Below are positions 1 to 5,950 of a stretch of DNA of 7,085 nucleotides, one piece after another; position 1 is the stretch's first letter, and each line of letters begins with the position of its first letter. This DNA is from Deltaproteobacteria bacterium (GTDB lineage: Bacteria > Desulfobacterota > GWC2-55-46): contig JACPGA010000204.1 in assembly GCA_016182705.1 (NCBI GenBank), positions 1 to 7,085 of the forward strand, in the 5' to 3' direction. The position numbers and the translations under genes are program-made. Under the pieces are notes generated by a model. The model was not told the origin of the DNA. It made no database searches and worked only from the letters and a program-made list of their open reading frames with translations.

Positions 1-1176
1 CTTTCCAGGTGCCAGCGTTTCGATTTCAAGCGCATCCCGTTCAGGGACATCCAGGCCCACTTAAAGAAGATAGCCACGAAAGAAGGCATACCGTTCGAGG
101 ACCAGGCGCTCTTTGTGCTGGCAAGGGAGGCGGACGGAAGCCTGCGTGATTCGCAGAGCCTCCTTGAACAGGTTTTGGCCTTCGCTGGCGGGGACTTGAA
201 GGCCGCCCATGTGGCCGAGGCGCTGGGGCTTATGGACCGTTCGATACTCTTCGAGATATCGGAAGCGGTAGTCGGGAAAGACCCCAAGGCATGCCTGAAT
301 ATTGTTGAAAAGATATATGAATTTGGGTATGATTTAAAGAGGGCCACAAGCGACCTGCTTGAGCATTTAAGGGATCTGGCTGTGATGAAGGTGACGGCGG
401 ACGCCTCGCTGCTGGACCTTCCTGACAGCGAGCTTGAGCGGCTCTCGGAGATAAGTTCGCGAGTTGGGGCCGAAAGGCTCCATATGCTTTTCAGCATCCT
501 TTCCAAAGGCTATGAGGACGTTTCAAGGTCGGCTCATCCGAGGTATGCCCTTGAGATGACCCTTTTGAAGGCGGCCCACTTTGACGAGCTGGAGCCTCTT
601 GGCGAGCTTGTCGCCAGGCTTGAAGGGCTTGCTTCGAAGGCTGGTCCGGGCGGCGGCACAGGCGGACAGGTCAAGACCCCGCCGGCGCAGGCACCTTCGG
701 CAAATGTCAGGCCTTCAGCGGTTCCATGGAAAAGGGACGCCGAGCCAGCCGTGAGCCAGAAAGCCGCGCCAGCACCGGCTGTAATGGAACAAATCCAGGC
801 CGAGGCTGTAGTCGAGGTCGAGGCTGTAAAAGAAGCACAACCCGCGAAAACAGGCCCGGAGAACGGGCTTTTAGAGTTTGTCGACAAAAGGAACAAAGAG
901 CTTTTTGAGCTTTTGAAGGGCGCGACAGTCGAGGCAGAAGACGCCTTTGTGAATATCACGGTTGCCGCTCGGGCCGGAGCGAAACTTACGGTGTTGAGGG
1001 CTGCTCTTGAAGCGTGCCTGAGGGATTTTTACGGCAGGCCTGTTAGCGCGAGGATAAACGGAAACGGGGCGGCCCAGGCCGGGGCCCCAAAGAAGGAAGC
1101 AGACCCAGTCCTGATGGATGCGCTTCGCATCCTCGGCGGGAGGATCATAGAGGACCGGAGGAGGACTAATGTCTAA
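1..1176 (+). CDS. dnaX: DNA polymerase III subunit gamma/tau, 3' part (5' end outside window)
   Basis: DnaX is the ATPase subunit of the clamp loader, which places the beta clamp on primed DNA; tau also links it to the polymerase core. The frame is open from base 1, so the apparent GTG start at 115 is internal. The first codons read LSRCQRF, the SRC arginine-finger motif of the AAA+ module. GSLRD at window codons 46-50 is the sensor-2 segment. By comparison with E. coli DnaX, about 165 N-terminal residues with the Walker A/B and zinc sites lie upstream. A helical domain III follows, then a linker rich in Ala, Pro, Glu and Gly (about nt 625-870), then a conserved-looking C-terminal domain beginning near LLEFVDKRNKEL. 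The stop overlaps the ybaB start by 8 bp, implying co-transcription. I saw no A-AAA-AAG slippery site for a short gamma form. Identification is secure; only the 391 C-terminal codons are visible. Confidence 0.96.
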   Translation, partial: LSRCQRFDFKRIPFRDIQAHLKKIATKEGIPFEDQALFVLAREADGSLRDSQSLLEQVLAFAGGDLKAAHVAEALGLMDRSILFEISEAVVGKDPKACLNIVEKIYEFGYDLKRATSDLLEHLRDLAVMKVTADASLLDLPDSELERLSEISSRVGAERLHMLFSILSKGYEDVSRSAHPRYALEMTLLKAAHFDELEPLGELVARLEGLASKAGPGGGTGGQVKTPPAQAPSANVRPSAVPWKRDAEPAVSQKAAPAPAVMEQIQAEAVVEVEAVKEAQPAKTGPENGLLEFVDKRNKELFELLKGATVEAEDAFVNITVAARAGAKLTVLRAALEACLRDFYGRPVSARINGNGAAQAGAPKKEADPVLMDALRILGGRIIEDRRRTNV

Positions 1177-1486
1177 GAACCTTGGCAATCTCATGAGGCA
1201 AGCCCAGAAGATGCAGGAAAAAATGGGCGAGATGCAAAAACAGCTTGCCTCAAAGACAATAGAGGCCTCAAGCGGCGGCGGCATGGTAACGGCAACTGTG
1301 AACGGCGGCCAGGAGCTCGTATCAATCAAGATAGACCCGGCTGTAGCGGACCCGAAGGACGTCGATATGCTTCAGGACCTTGTCGTGGCCGCGGTGAACG
1401 AGGGCATCAGGAGAAGCAAGCAGATGGTTCAGGAAGAGATGTCGAAGCTTACCGCCGGACTCGGCCTTCCAAGCGGCCTGTTCTGA
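1169..1486 (+). CDS. ybaB: YbaB/EbfC family nucleoid-associated protein
   Basis: This is a 105-residue DNA-binding protein of the YbaB/EbfC family, which forms tweezer-like homodimers and coats the nucleoid; its exact role is unsettled. The N-terminal helix is typical (NLMRQAQKMQEKMGEMQKQL), followed by a Gly-rich turn (SSGGGMVTATVNG), the family strand VSIKIDPAV, a second long helix (residues about 64-93) and the short LGLPSGLF tail. Length fits the family norm of about 100-110. The ATG at 1169 lies inside the last codons of dnaX and has a strong ribosome site, GGAGGAGG at 1157-1164, within the dnaX coding sequence. Position between dnaX and recR is the common arrangement, and translational coupling to dnaX is likely. 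Confidence 0.95.
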   Translation: MSKNLGNLMRQAQKMQEKMGEMQKQLASKTIEASSGGGMVTATVNGGQELVSIKIDPAVADPKDVDMLQDLVVAAVNEGIRRSKQMVQEEMSKLTAGLGLPSGLF

Positions 1487-1512
1487 CCCCCTGAAAAACC
1501 CGTCAGGCATCT

Positions 1513-1545
1513 ACCGGCCCGAAAGGGCCATGGTTGATTGTTTGT
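1513..1545 (+). terminator. possible weak intrinsic terminator after ybaB
   Basis: GGCCC (1516-1520) pairs with GGGCC (1525-1529) across a GAAA tetraloop. A short extension of ACC (1513-1515) with GGT (1532-1534) is possible across a bulge. A T-rich but interrupted stretch follows (1534-1543). The stem is stable, but the U-tract is poor, so it may instead be a pause or processing hairpin. Confidence 0.35.
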
Positions 1546-1552
1546 AAAACCC

Positions 1553-1565
1553 CCGGCTCTGCCGG
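1553..1565 (+). other. small GC hairpin upstream of recR
   Basis: CCGGC (1553-1557) and GCCGG (1561-1565) form a perfect 5-bp stem with a TCT loop, ending 18 bp before the recR start. No T-run follows. It could affect recR translation or simply be chance in GC-rich DNA. Confidence 0.3.
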
Positions 1566-1583
1566 ATTAGAAAATGGATTAAA

Positions 1584-2108
1584 ATGCAGTACGCGGAGCC
1601 AATAAATAATTTAATAAAGGCCATATCAAGGCTCCCGGGCATAGGCGAGAAGTCGGCCACCAGGCTCGCTCTTTTCGTATTGAACGCCGACAGGGATTAT
1701 GTCGCGACGCTTGCCGACGCGATAGCGACTGTCAAGGAAAAGGTCTCGCTCTGTTCGGTATGCATGACCTTTTCTGATACCGACCCGTGCAGGATATGCA
1801 ATGACGCGGGCAGGGACGCTGATACGGTCTGCGTGGTCTCTGATTACAAGGACATGACCGCCATCGAATCAATGGGCGGATACAGAGGCACTTATCACAT
1901 ACTTCACGGCAATCTCGCGCCCTTGAAGGGCGTAGGCCCTGACGACCTGCGCATGAAAGAGCTTGTCAGGAGGGTGGAGTCCGGGAGCGTGAGGGAGTTG
2001 ATACTCGCCACCGGCTTCGATGCCGAGGGGGAGGCTACAGCGGCATGGACGGCGCGACCCTTGGCAGGGCGCTCGACGGGAGAAGGGAAGTTTAGGGCCG
2101 CTCCCTGA
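1584..2108 (+). CDS. recR: recombination protein RecR, apparently truncated by an internal deletion/frameshift
   Basis: RecR acts with RecO (and RecF) to load RecA at single-strand gaps. Residues 1-153 match the family: a helix-hairpin-helix around RLPGIGEKSATRLA (17-30), a four-cysteine zinc site at C57, C60, C69 and C72, and a Toprim domain from about residue 82 (CVVSDYKDMTAIE) through GVGPDD to ILATGFDAEGEATA. Residues 154-174 are unlike any RecR end. The expected tail, DGATLGRALDGRREV then stop, is present in another frame at 2048-2095. The conserved segment normally between them (about 29 residues, including the VPVGGELE-type motif) is absent. The product is 174 aa against a usual length near 198-200. 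The start at 1584 is the family start, with only a weak GGA (1576-1578) as ribosome site. In the Toprim core, Ser86 sits where Glu is usual. Either the gene is truly broken or this is an assembly error. Confidence 0.88.
   Translation: MQYAEPINNLIKAISRLPGIGEKSATRLALFVLNADRDYVATLADAIATVKEKVSLCSVCMTFSDTDPCRICNDAGRDADTVCVVSDYKDMTAIESMGGYRGTYHILHGNLAPLKGVGPDDLRMKELVRRVESGSVRELILATGFDAEGEATAAWTARPLAGRSTGEGKFRAAP
2045..2095 (+). pseudogene. recR: out-of-frame remnant of the recR 3' end
   Basis: Read from 2045, the codons give MDGATLGRALDGRREV and a TAG stop at 2093-2095, closely resembling the usual RecR C-terminus (E. coli has VDGTTLSHSLAGR). It lies one frame away from the upstream recR frame. 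Restoring the frame needs a missing length of 3n+1 bases. About 85 or 88 bases would restore the usual protein length of about 198-200. Confidence 0.8.
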
Positions 2109-2126
2109 ACTTTGGCAGGATGATTA

Positions 2127-2160
2127 AACCTGTCGAGAGACAGGTTGCTCAGCAGCCTGT
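2127..2160 (+). promoter_or_regulatory. two mutually exclusive hairpins upstream of porC
   Basis: AACCTGTC (2127-2134) and GACAGGTT (2139-2146) form a perfect 8-bp stem capped by a GAGA tetraloop. The downstream arm can instead pair onward, ACAGGTTGCT (2140-2149) with AGCAGCCTGT (2151-2160), with one G-U pair and an innermost region too tight to close fully. The two folds compete. No clean U-tract follows, and a TAAAAT (2161-2166) resembles a -10 box but lacks a visible -35. A regulatory role is inference only. Confidence 0.35.
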
Positions 2161-2191
2161 TAAAATCAGAAAATAAACCCAGAGGGATGAT

Positions 2192-2773
2192 ATGGAGAAC
2201 TATATAGAAGTAAGATGGCACGGCAGGGCGCAGCAGGGCATTGTCACGGCGGCAAAGGTCCTGGGAGAAGCGGCCTTGAGGTCAGGCAAGTTTGTTCAGG
2301 CCTTTCCTGAGTTCGGCCCCGAGAGGATGGGGGCGCCAGTAAGGGCTTTTAACAGAATTTCCTCAGAGCCCATAAGGCTCCATTGCGCGGTGTCGGACCC
2401 CAGGTACGTGCTCATAGCCGACCCCACGCTCATCAACGTTGTCAATGTTATCGAGGGCACACCGGAGAACGCGGTCTTCATCGTGAATACTCCCAAGAGC
2501 CCTAAGGACATGAGGAAGGAACTCGGGCTCGAAGGCAGGAGCGGCGTCAAGGTCTTCACGCTTGACGCGGCGGGCATATCCCTTGAGACCATAGGCAGGG
2601 TAATGCCGAATACCCCGCTGTTAGGCGCCCTCGCGAAGGCGACCGAGTTCATAACCCTGGACGCTCTTGTCGACAACTTCAGGGAAGGTTACGCCAAGAA
2701 GTTCAGCGAGAAGGTCCTGGAAGGAAACGTTGCCGCCATGAACAGGGGCTACGGCGAAGTCAAAGGCGAATAA
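2192..2773 (+). CDS. porC: pyruvate:ferredoxin oxidoreductase gamma subunit
   Basis: This is the gamma subunit of the cytoplasmic four-subunit 2-oxoacid:ferredoxin oxidoreductase that converts pyruvate + CoA + oxidised ferredoxin to acetyl-CoA + CO2 + reduced ferredoxin, or the reverse. The 193 aa are about the family length. The signature region is clear: RWHGRAQQGIVTAAKVLGEA near the N-terminus, then QAFPEFGPERMGAPVRAFNR (residues 36-55), where families carry PEYGPERRGAPV-like residues. The usual GRGGQG is GRAQQG here. The ATG at 2192 has an AGAGGG ribosome site (2181-2186) at 5-bp spacing. It begins the porCDAB set; porD starts 34 bp after its stop. Pyruvate as substrate is inferred from the alpha subunit; a related 2-oxoacid cannot be ruled out. 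Confidence 0.93.
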   Translation: MENYIEVRWHGRAQQGIVTAAKVLGEAALRSGKFVQAFPEFGPERMGAPVRAFNRISSEPIRLHCAVSDPRYVLIADPTLINVVNVIEGTPENAVFIVNTPKSPKDMRKELGLEGRSGVKVFTLDAAGISLETIGRVMPNTPLLGALAKATEFITLDALVDNFREGYAKKFSEKVLEGNVAAMNRGYGEVKGE

Positions 2774-2807
2774 CAAACGAATCAGACCGAAAGGACGGAG
2801 TATATAA

Positions 2808-3086
2808 ATGGAAAAGAAGGAATTCCCCGTTGGAGGGGTAATACCAAAAGGCGGCACCGCTCACGAGTACTCGACCGGCGGCTGGAGAAAGCTCCGTCCG
2901 GTGGTCAACAAGGACAAGTGCACCAACTGCCTCATCTGCTGGGTCATGTGCCCCGACTCGGCGGTAATTGCCGAAGACGGCAAGATGATGGGCTTCGACC
3001 TTGACCATTGCAAGGGCTGCGGCATCTGCGCCGTTGAATGCCCTGACAAGGTCAAGGCCATAAAGATGGTAGAGGAGGCTGAATAA
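2808..3086 (+). CDS. porD: pyruvate:ferredoxin oxidoreductase delta subunit (2[4Fe-4S] ferredoxin-like)
   Basis: This 92-residue subunit carries electrons from the catalytic cluster to external ferredoxin. Two classic cluster motifs are visible: C38-x2-C41-x2-C44-x3-C48-P and C68-x2-C71-x2-C74-x3-C78-P, enough for two [4Fe-4S] clusters. The leading segment (GGWRKLRPVVNKDKC) is typical of PorD rather than of free ferredoxins. The ATG at 2808 is preceded by GGAG at 2797-2800, 7 bp upstream. Only one base separates its stop from the porA start, so the two are surely co-transcribed and probably translationally coupled. Confidence 0.95.
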   Translation: MEKKEFPVGGVIPKGGTAHEYSTGGWRKLRPVVNKDKCTNCLICWVMCPDSAVIAEDGKMMGFDLDHCKGCGICAVECPDKVKAIKMVEEAE

Positions 3087-3087
3087 C

Positions 3088-4278
3088 ATGGCTATAACAG
3101 CGACAAAGGGCCAGGTAGGTCTTACGGGCAACGCAGCCGTCGCTTACGCGATGAAGCAGGTAAACCCGGATGTCTTCCCGGCCTATCCCATAACCCCTTC
3201 GACAGCGATAGTCGAGGACTTCTCCAGCTATGTCGCGGACGGCGAAGTCACGACCGAACTTATAACAGTCGAGAGCGAGCACTCTGCGATGAGCGCCTGC
3301 ATAGGAGCTTCCGCCGCTGGCGCGAGGGTCATGACCGCGACCTCGTCCCAGGGCCTTGCCCTCATGTGGGAGATGCTCTACATAGCCTCCGGCATGAGGC
3401 TGCCTATCGTGCTGGCAGATGTCAACAGGGCGCTTTCAGCCCCCATCAACATCCATTGCGACCACTCTGACTCGATGGGCGCGCGCGATTCCGGCTGGAT
3501 ACAGCTTTACGCCGAGACCGTGCAGGAAGCCTACGACAATACTTTCATGGCAGTGAGAATAGCCGAGCACGCCAAAGTGCGCCTTCCGGCGATGGTCTGC
3601 TTTGACGGCTTCATTACGAGCCACGCCATCGAGAACATAAGCCTTCTGGAAGACCAGGAGATACAGGATTTCGTAGGCGCCTACAAGGCGGAAAACCCCA
3701 TGCTCGACACCGACAATCCGGTGACTTACGGCGCGATGACGCTTCCGGATGCCTATATCGACTTCAAGTACCAGCAGTCACAGGCCATGATGAGGGCCAA
3801 GGACGCTGCCGTTGAAGTGATGAAGGACTTCGGCAAGAGGTTCGGCAGGGAGTACGGCCTGTTCGACACCTACAGGCTGGAGGACGCGGACACCGCCATC
3901 GTCATCCTGAACTCCGCGGCTGGCACCACGAAGGTCGCCATAGACGAGCTCAGGAAGCAGGGCAAGAAGGTCGGCCTCTTGAGGCCCAGGCTTTTCAGGC
4001 CTTTCCCCTGGCAGGAGATGGTCGAAGCGTTGAAGAACGTCAAGGCTGTCGCGGTTCTCGACAGGGCTGATTCGATGAACGCCTTTGGCGGCCCGCTCTT
4101 CAACGAGGTCCGCTCGGCCCTGTACGACCTTGATCAGCGCCCGAAGATATTCGGCAGGACCTACGGCCTGGGCGGAAGGGACTACAAGGTAAAGGACGCT
4201 GTCGCGGTATTCGAGGAGCTTTCCCGCGTAGTTGAAACAGGCAAGGTAGAAACGCTCCTCAAGTACATAACGCTGTAA
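3088..4278 (+). CDS. porA: pyruvate:ferredoxin oxidoreductase alpha subunit
   Basis: The alpha subunit holds the pyrimidine-binding half of the thiamine diphosphate site. In the 396 aa I see the hallmark YPITPST (33-39), VESEHSA (61-67) with Glu64, MTATSSQGLALMWEML (82-97), the pyruvate-type NRALSAPINIHCDHSD (113-128) and GARDSGWIQ (131-139), then the C-terminal transketolase-like domain with VGLLRPRLFRPFP (295-307) and VLDRADSMNAFGGPL (323-337). Arg114 and Glu64 appear equivalent to the substrate and cofactor residues described in Desulfovibrio africanus POR (from memory). These features favour pyruvate over 2-oxoglutarate or branched-chain oxoacids. The ribosome site AGAGGAGG (3071-3078) lies at the end of porD. 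Length is normal. Confidence 0.95.
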   Translation: MAITATKGQVGLTGNAAVAYAMKQVNPDVFPAYPITPSTAIVEDFSSYVADGEVTTELITVESEHSAMSACIGASAAGARVMTATSSQGLALMWEMLYIASGMRLPIVLADVNRALSAPINIHCDHSDSMGARDSGWIQLYAETVQEAYDNTFMAVRIAEHAKVRLPAMVCFDGFITSHAIENISLLEDQEIQDFVGAYKAENPMLDTDNPVTYGAMTLPDAYIDFKYQQSQAMMRAKDAAVEVMKDFGKRFGREYGLFDTYRLEDADTAIVILNSAAGTTKVAIDELRKQGKKVGLLRPRLFRPFPWQEMVEALKNVKAVAVLDRADSMNAFGGPLFNEVRSALYDLDQRPKIFGRTYGLGGRDYKVKDAVAVFEELSRVVETGKVETLLKYITL

Positions 4279-4295
4279 AAACCGTGGCCAGGCCG

Positions 4296-4333
4296 TGTTC
4301 CGTGAAAAACGGATAACGGCGAAGGCCGGAACA
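4296..4333 (+). other. inverted repeat in porA-porB spacer
   Basis: TGTTCCG (4296-4302) is perfectly complementary to CGGAACA (4327-4333), enclosing 24 bases. A smaller competing hairpin CCGT/ACGG (4301-4304 with 4309-4312) overlaps the left arm. It sits 17 bp after the porA stop. It could be a 3' stability element or an operator; function unknown. Confidence 0.35.
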
Positions 4334-4344
4334 TAAACGAAAAT

Positions 4345-4364
4345 AAGACCCTTCGGGGTTTTTT
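4345..4364 (+). terminator. intrinsic terminator or attenuator between porA and porB
   Basis: ACCC (4348-4351) pairs with GGGT (4356-4359) around a very stable UUCG loop. The stem can extend to 7 bp as AAGACCC (4345-4351) with GGGTTTT (4356-4362), using one G-U pair. Six T residues (4359-4364) complete a classic intrinsic-terminator shape. The GC core is short, so partial read-through into porB is likely, since beta is needed for the same enzyme. The porB ribosome site (GGAGAG, 4365-4370) begins immediately after the T-run. Confidence 0.55.
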
Positions 4365-4378
4365 GGAGAGAAAGAATA

Positions 4379-5314
4379 ATGGCTACTCTCAAGGAACTTT
4401 CAAAACAGCAGGAGCTCTTATCGGGCGGCCACAGGCTGTGCGCGGGGTGCGGCATACCGCCCATCGTGCGTCTTGTCCTGCGCGCGGCGAACGGCCCGGT
4501 CGTGGCGACCACCTCGACAGGTTGTCTCGAGGTCGGAACCACCATATATCCCTACACTGCGTGGAGGATACCCTGGATACATTCGGCATTCGAGAACGCC
4601 GCGGCTACCATCAGCGGTATCGAGAGCGCCTACAGGTCTTTAAAGAAGCAGGGCAGGCTGCCCGGCGGCGATAAAGATGTGAAGTTCGTTGCCTTCGGCG
4701 GCGACGGCGGCACCTATGACATAGGCATACAGGCCCTGTCAGGCGCGCTGGAGCGCGGCCACAACTTCCTGTATGTGTGCTATGATAACGGCGCGTACAT
4801 GAACACCGGCATACAGCGCTCGAGCGCCACGCCCATGCTGTCGAACACGACTACGTCCCCGGCAGGCAAGGTCATCCCCGGAAAGCAGCAGTGGAGGAAA
4901 GACCTCACAAGGATAGTCGCGGCCCACAACATCCCGTACGCGGCCCAGGCAAGCCCGCACAACTGGTCTGACCTGTCGAAGAAGGCGGAGAAGGCCATGC
5001 AGGTGAACGGCCCGGCGTTCATGAACGTCATGTCGCCCTGCCCGCTCGGCTGGTACACGAAATCGGAAGATTCAATCAAGTGGGCAAAGCTTTCCGTCGA
5101 TACATGTTACTGGCCCCTTTACGAGATCGAGGACGGGGTCCTGAAGATTACCTACAAGCCCAAGGAGAAAAAGCCGCTTGCTGAATGGCTCAAGCCCCAG
5201 GGCAGGTTCAAGCACCTGTTCAAGCCTGAGAACGCTCATCTTCTTGAGGAGTTCCAGAAGCGCGTTGACATGGAATGGCAGAGGCTGCTGGACCTTGACG
5301 GGAAGCGCCTGTAA
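4379..5314 (+). CDS. porB: pyruvate:ferredoxin oxidoreductase beta subunit
   Basis: The beta subunit binds the diphosphate end of thiamine diphosphate and the [4Fe-4S] cluster nearest to it. In the 311 aa, HRLCAGCG gives C21 and C24, TGCLEVGTT gives C49, and MSPCPLGW gives C221. These are the expected four cluster ligands, with the 21/24/49 spacing matching the Desulfovibrio africanus enzyme as I recall it. The TPP motif runs from GGDGGTYDIG (107-116) to YDNGAYMNTG (135-144). The C-terminal part (EIEDGVLKITYKPKEKKPLAEWLKPQGRF) is typical of PorB. The ATG at 4379 has GGAGAG at 4365-4370, 8 bp upstream. It follows porA by 100 bp, a longer and more structured gap than elsewhere in the operon. 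Confidence 0.95.
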   Translation: MATLKELSKQQELLSGGHRLCAGCGIPPIVRLVLRAANGPVVATTSTGCLEVGTTIYPYTAWRIPWIHSAFENAAATISGIESAYRSLKKQGRLPGGDKDVKFVAFGGDGGTYDIGIQALSGALERGHNFLYVCYDNGAYMNTGIQRSSATPMLSNTTTSPAGKVIPGKQQWRKDLTRIVAAHNIPYAAQASPHNWSDLSKKAEKAMQVNGPAFMNVMSPCPLGWYTKSEDSIKWAKLSVDTCYWPLYEIEDGVLKITYKPKEKKPLAEWLKPQGRFKHLFKPENAHLLEEFQKRVDMEWQRLLDLDGKRL

Positions 5315-5325
5315 CGGGCGCTTCC
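5301..5325 (+). other. strong hairpin with the porB stop codon in its loop
   Basis: GGAAGCGCC (5301-5309) and GGCGCTTCC (5317-5325) form a perfect 9-bp stem, with loop TGTAACG containing the TAA stop of porB (5312-5314). No T-run follows, so it is not a standard intrinsic terminator. It may protect the 3' end or separate por and mgl messages. Confidence 0.5.
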
Positions 5326-5348
5326 GGCTTGTCCGGCTGCATAAGCAT

Positions 5349-5357
5349 AAGGAAGGA
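5349..5357 (+). promoter_or_regulatory. ribosome-binding site that fixes the mglB start
   Basis: AAGGAAGGA lies just before two adjacent ATG codons (5358 and 5361). The AAGGA at 5349-5353 is 7 bp from the ATG at 5361 and 4 bp from that at 5358. Spacing favours 5361, though either could initiate. Confidence 0.6.
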
Positions 5358-5360
5358 ATG

Positions 5361-5843
5361 ATGGCCCAGAGTTCGTTCGTGATGTTCGATGAGGAATACC
5401 GCGAGATATCCGCGGTAGTTGATAAGCTACTCAGGGAAACAAACGCCAAATGCGTATATCTTGTCGATAAGGACGGACAGCTCATATCCTCGACCGGTGA
5501 TACGCACAACATAGACGCCACCTCGCTGGCTTCTCTCACCGCGGGCAACATCGCCGCCACCGGAGGGCTTGCCAAGCTCATCGGGGAAAAGGAGTTCTCC
5601 ATCCTTTTCCACGAGGGCGAAAAGGACAACCTGCATATCTCGGTCGTGGGCCAGCGGGTAATACTTGTCGTCATATTCGACAAGAGGTCTTCGCTGGGGC
5701 TCGTCAGGCTCAGGGTCAAGAAGGCGAGCGAAGAACTTGGCAAGAGCATACAGAAGCTTCTCGCGAGGATGGATGAGGGCTCTGACAAGGAAAGCCTCCT
5801 TAAGGAGATAACCGACGACGATATAGAAAGGCTCTTCCATTAA
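5361..5843 (+). CDS. mglB: MglB-like Roadblock/LC7 regulator of the GTPase MglA
   Basis: MglB is the cytoplasmic GTPase-activating partner of MglA and helps set front-rear polarity in Myxococcus xanthus. The 160 aa follow the M. xanthus protein (159 aa) closely as I remember it: FDEEYREISAVVDKLL, the Roadblock strand VYLVDKDGQLISSTG (32-46), the invariant-looking DATSLASLTAGNIAATGGLAKLIGE (52-76), FHEGEKDNL (83-91), and VVIFDKRSSLGLVRLR (103-118). The C-terminal EITDDDIERLF (149-159) resembles the Ct-helix reported to bind MglA and promote nucleotide exchange. The same frame is open back to 5178, but that part overlaps porB and is not MglB-like. ATG 5361 fits the ribosome site; 5358 would add one Met. 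mglA follows after a 107-bp spacer. Confidence 0.93.
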   Translation: MAQSSFVMFDEEYREISAVVDKLLRETNAKCVYLVDKDGQLISSTGDTHNIDATSLASLTAGNIAATGGLAKLIGEKEFSILFHEGEKDNLHISVVGQRVILVVIFDKRSSLGLVRLRVKKASEELGKSIQKLLARMDEGSDKESLLKEITDDDIERLFH

Positions 5844-5888
5844 TCGTTCATTCGTGGACATAAAGCCTCTCAAAAGCACTTGCAGCAG

Positions 5889-5910
5889 CCGCGCCGGATA
5901 ACCGGGGCGG
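5889..5910 (+). other. GC hairpin in mglB-mglA spacer
   Basis: CCGC (5889-5892) and CCGG (5894-5897) pair with CCGG (5902-5905) and GCGG (5907-5910), giving 8 pairs interrupted by a single G-G mismatch, with an ATAA loop. It ends 40 bp before the mglA start and lacks a T-run. It may tune the MglB:MglA ratio; function not shown. Confidence 0.4.
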
Positions 5911-5950
5911 GGAGTCCTAACGCCAATCGGCCGGAGCAGTCAGACGCAAG

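Noticed and set aside
115..117. GTG at 115 as a real dnaX start
   Set aside because: The frame is open to base 1 and the upstream codons encode the conserved SRC arginine-finger region.
725..900. Programmed frameshift in dnaX making a short gamma form
   Set aside because: Short A-runs are present but none forms an in-frame A-AAA-AAG type slippery heptamer with a nearby stop that I could see.
3778..4545. Long antisense open frame (255 codons) over porA/porB
   Set aside because: It is a shadow of high-GC coding DNA on the other strand; it crosses the porA-porB spacer and resembles no known protein.
5178..5360. Upstream extension of the mglB frame to an ATG at 5178
   Set aside because: It overlaps the well-supported porB 3' end, has no MglB-like residues, and a clear ribosome site sits before 5361.
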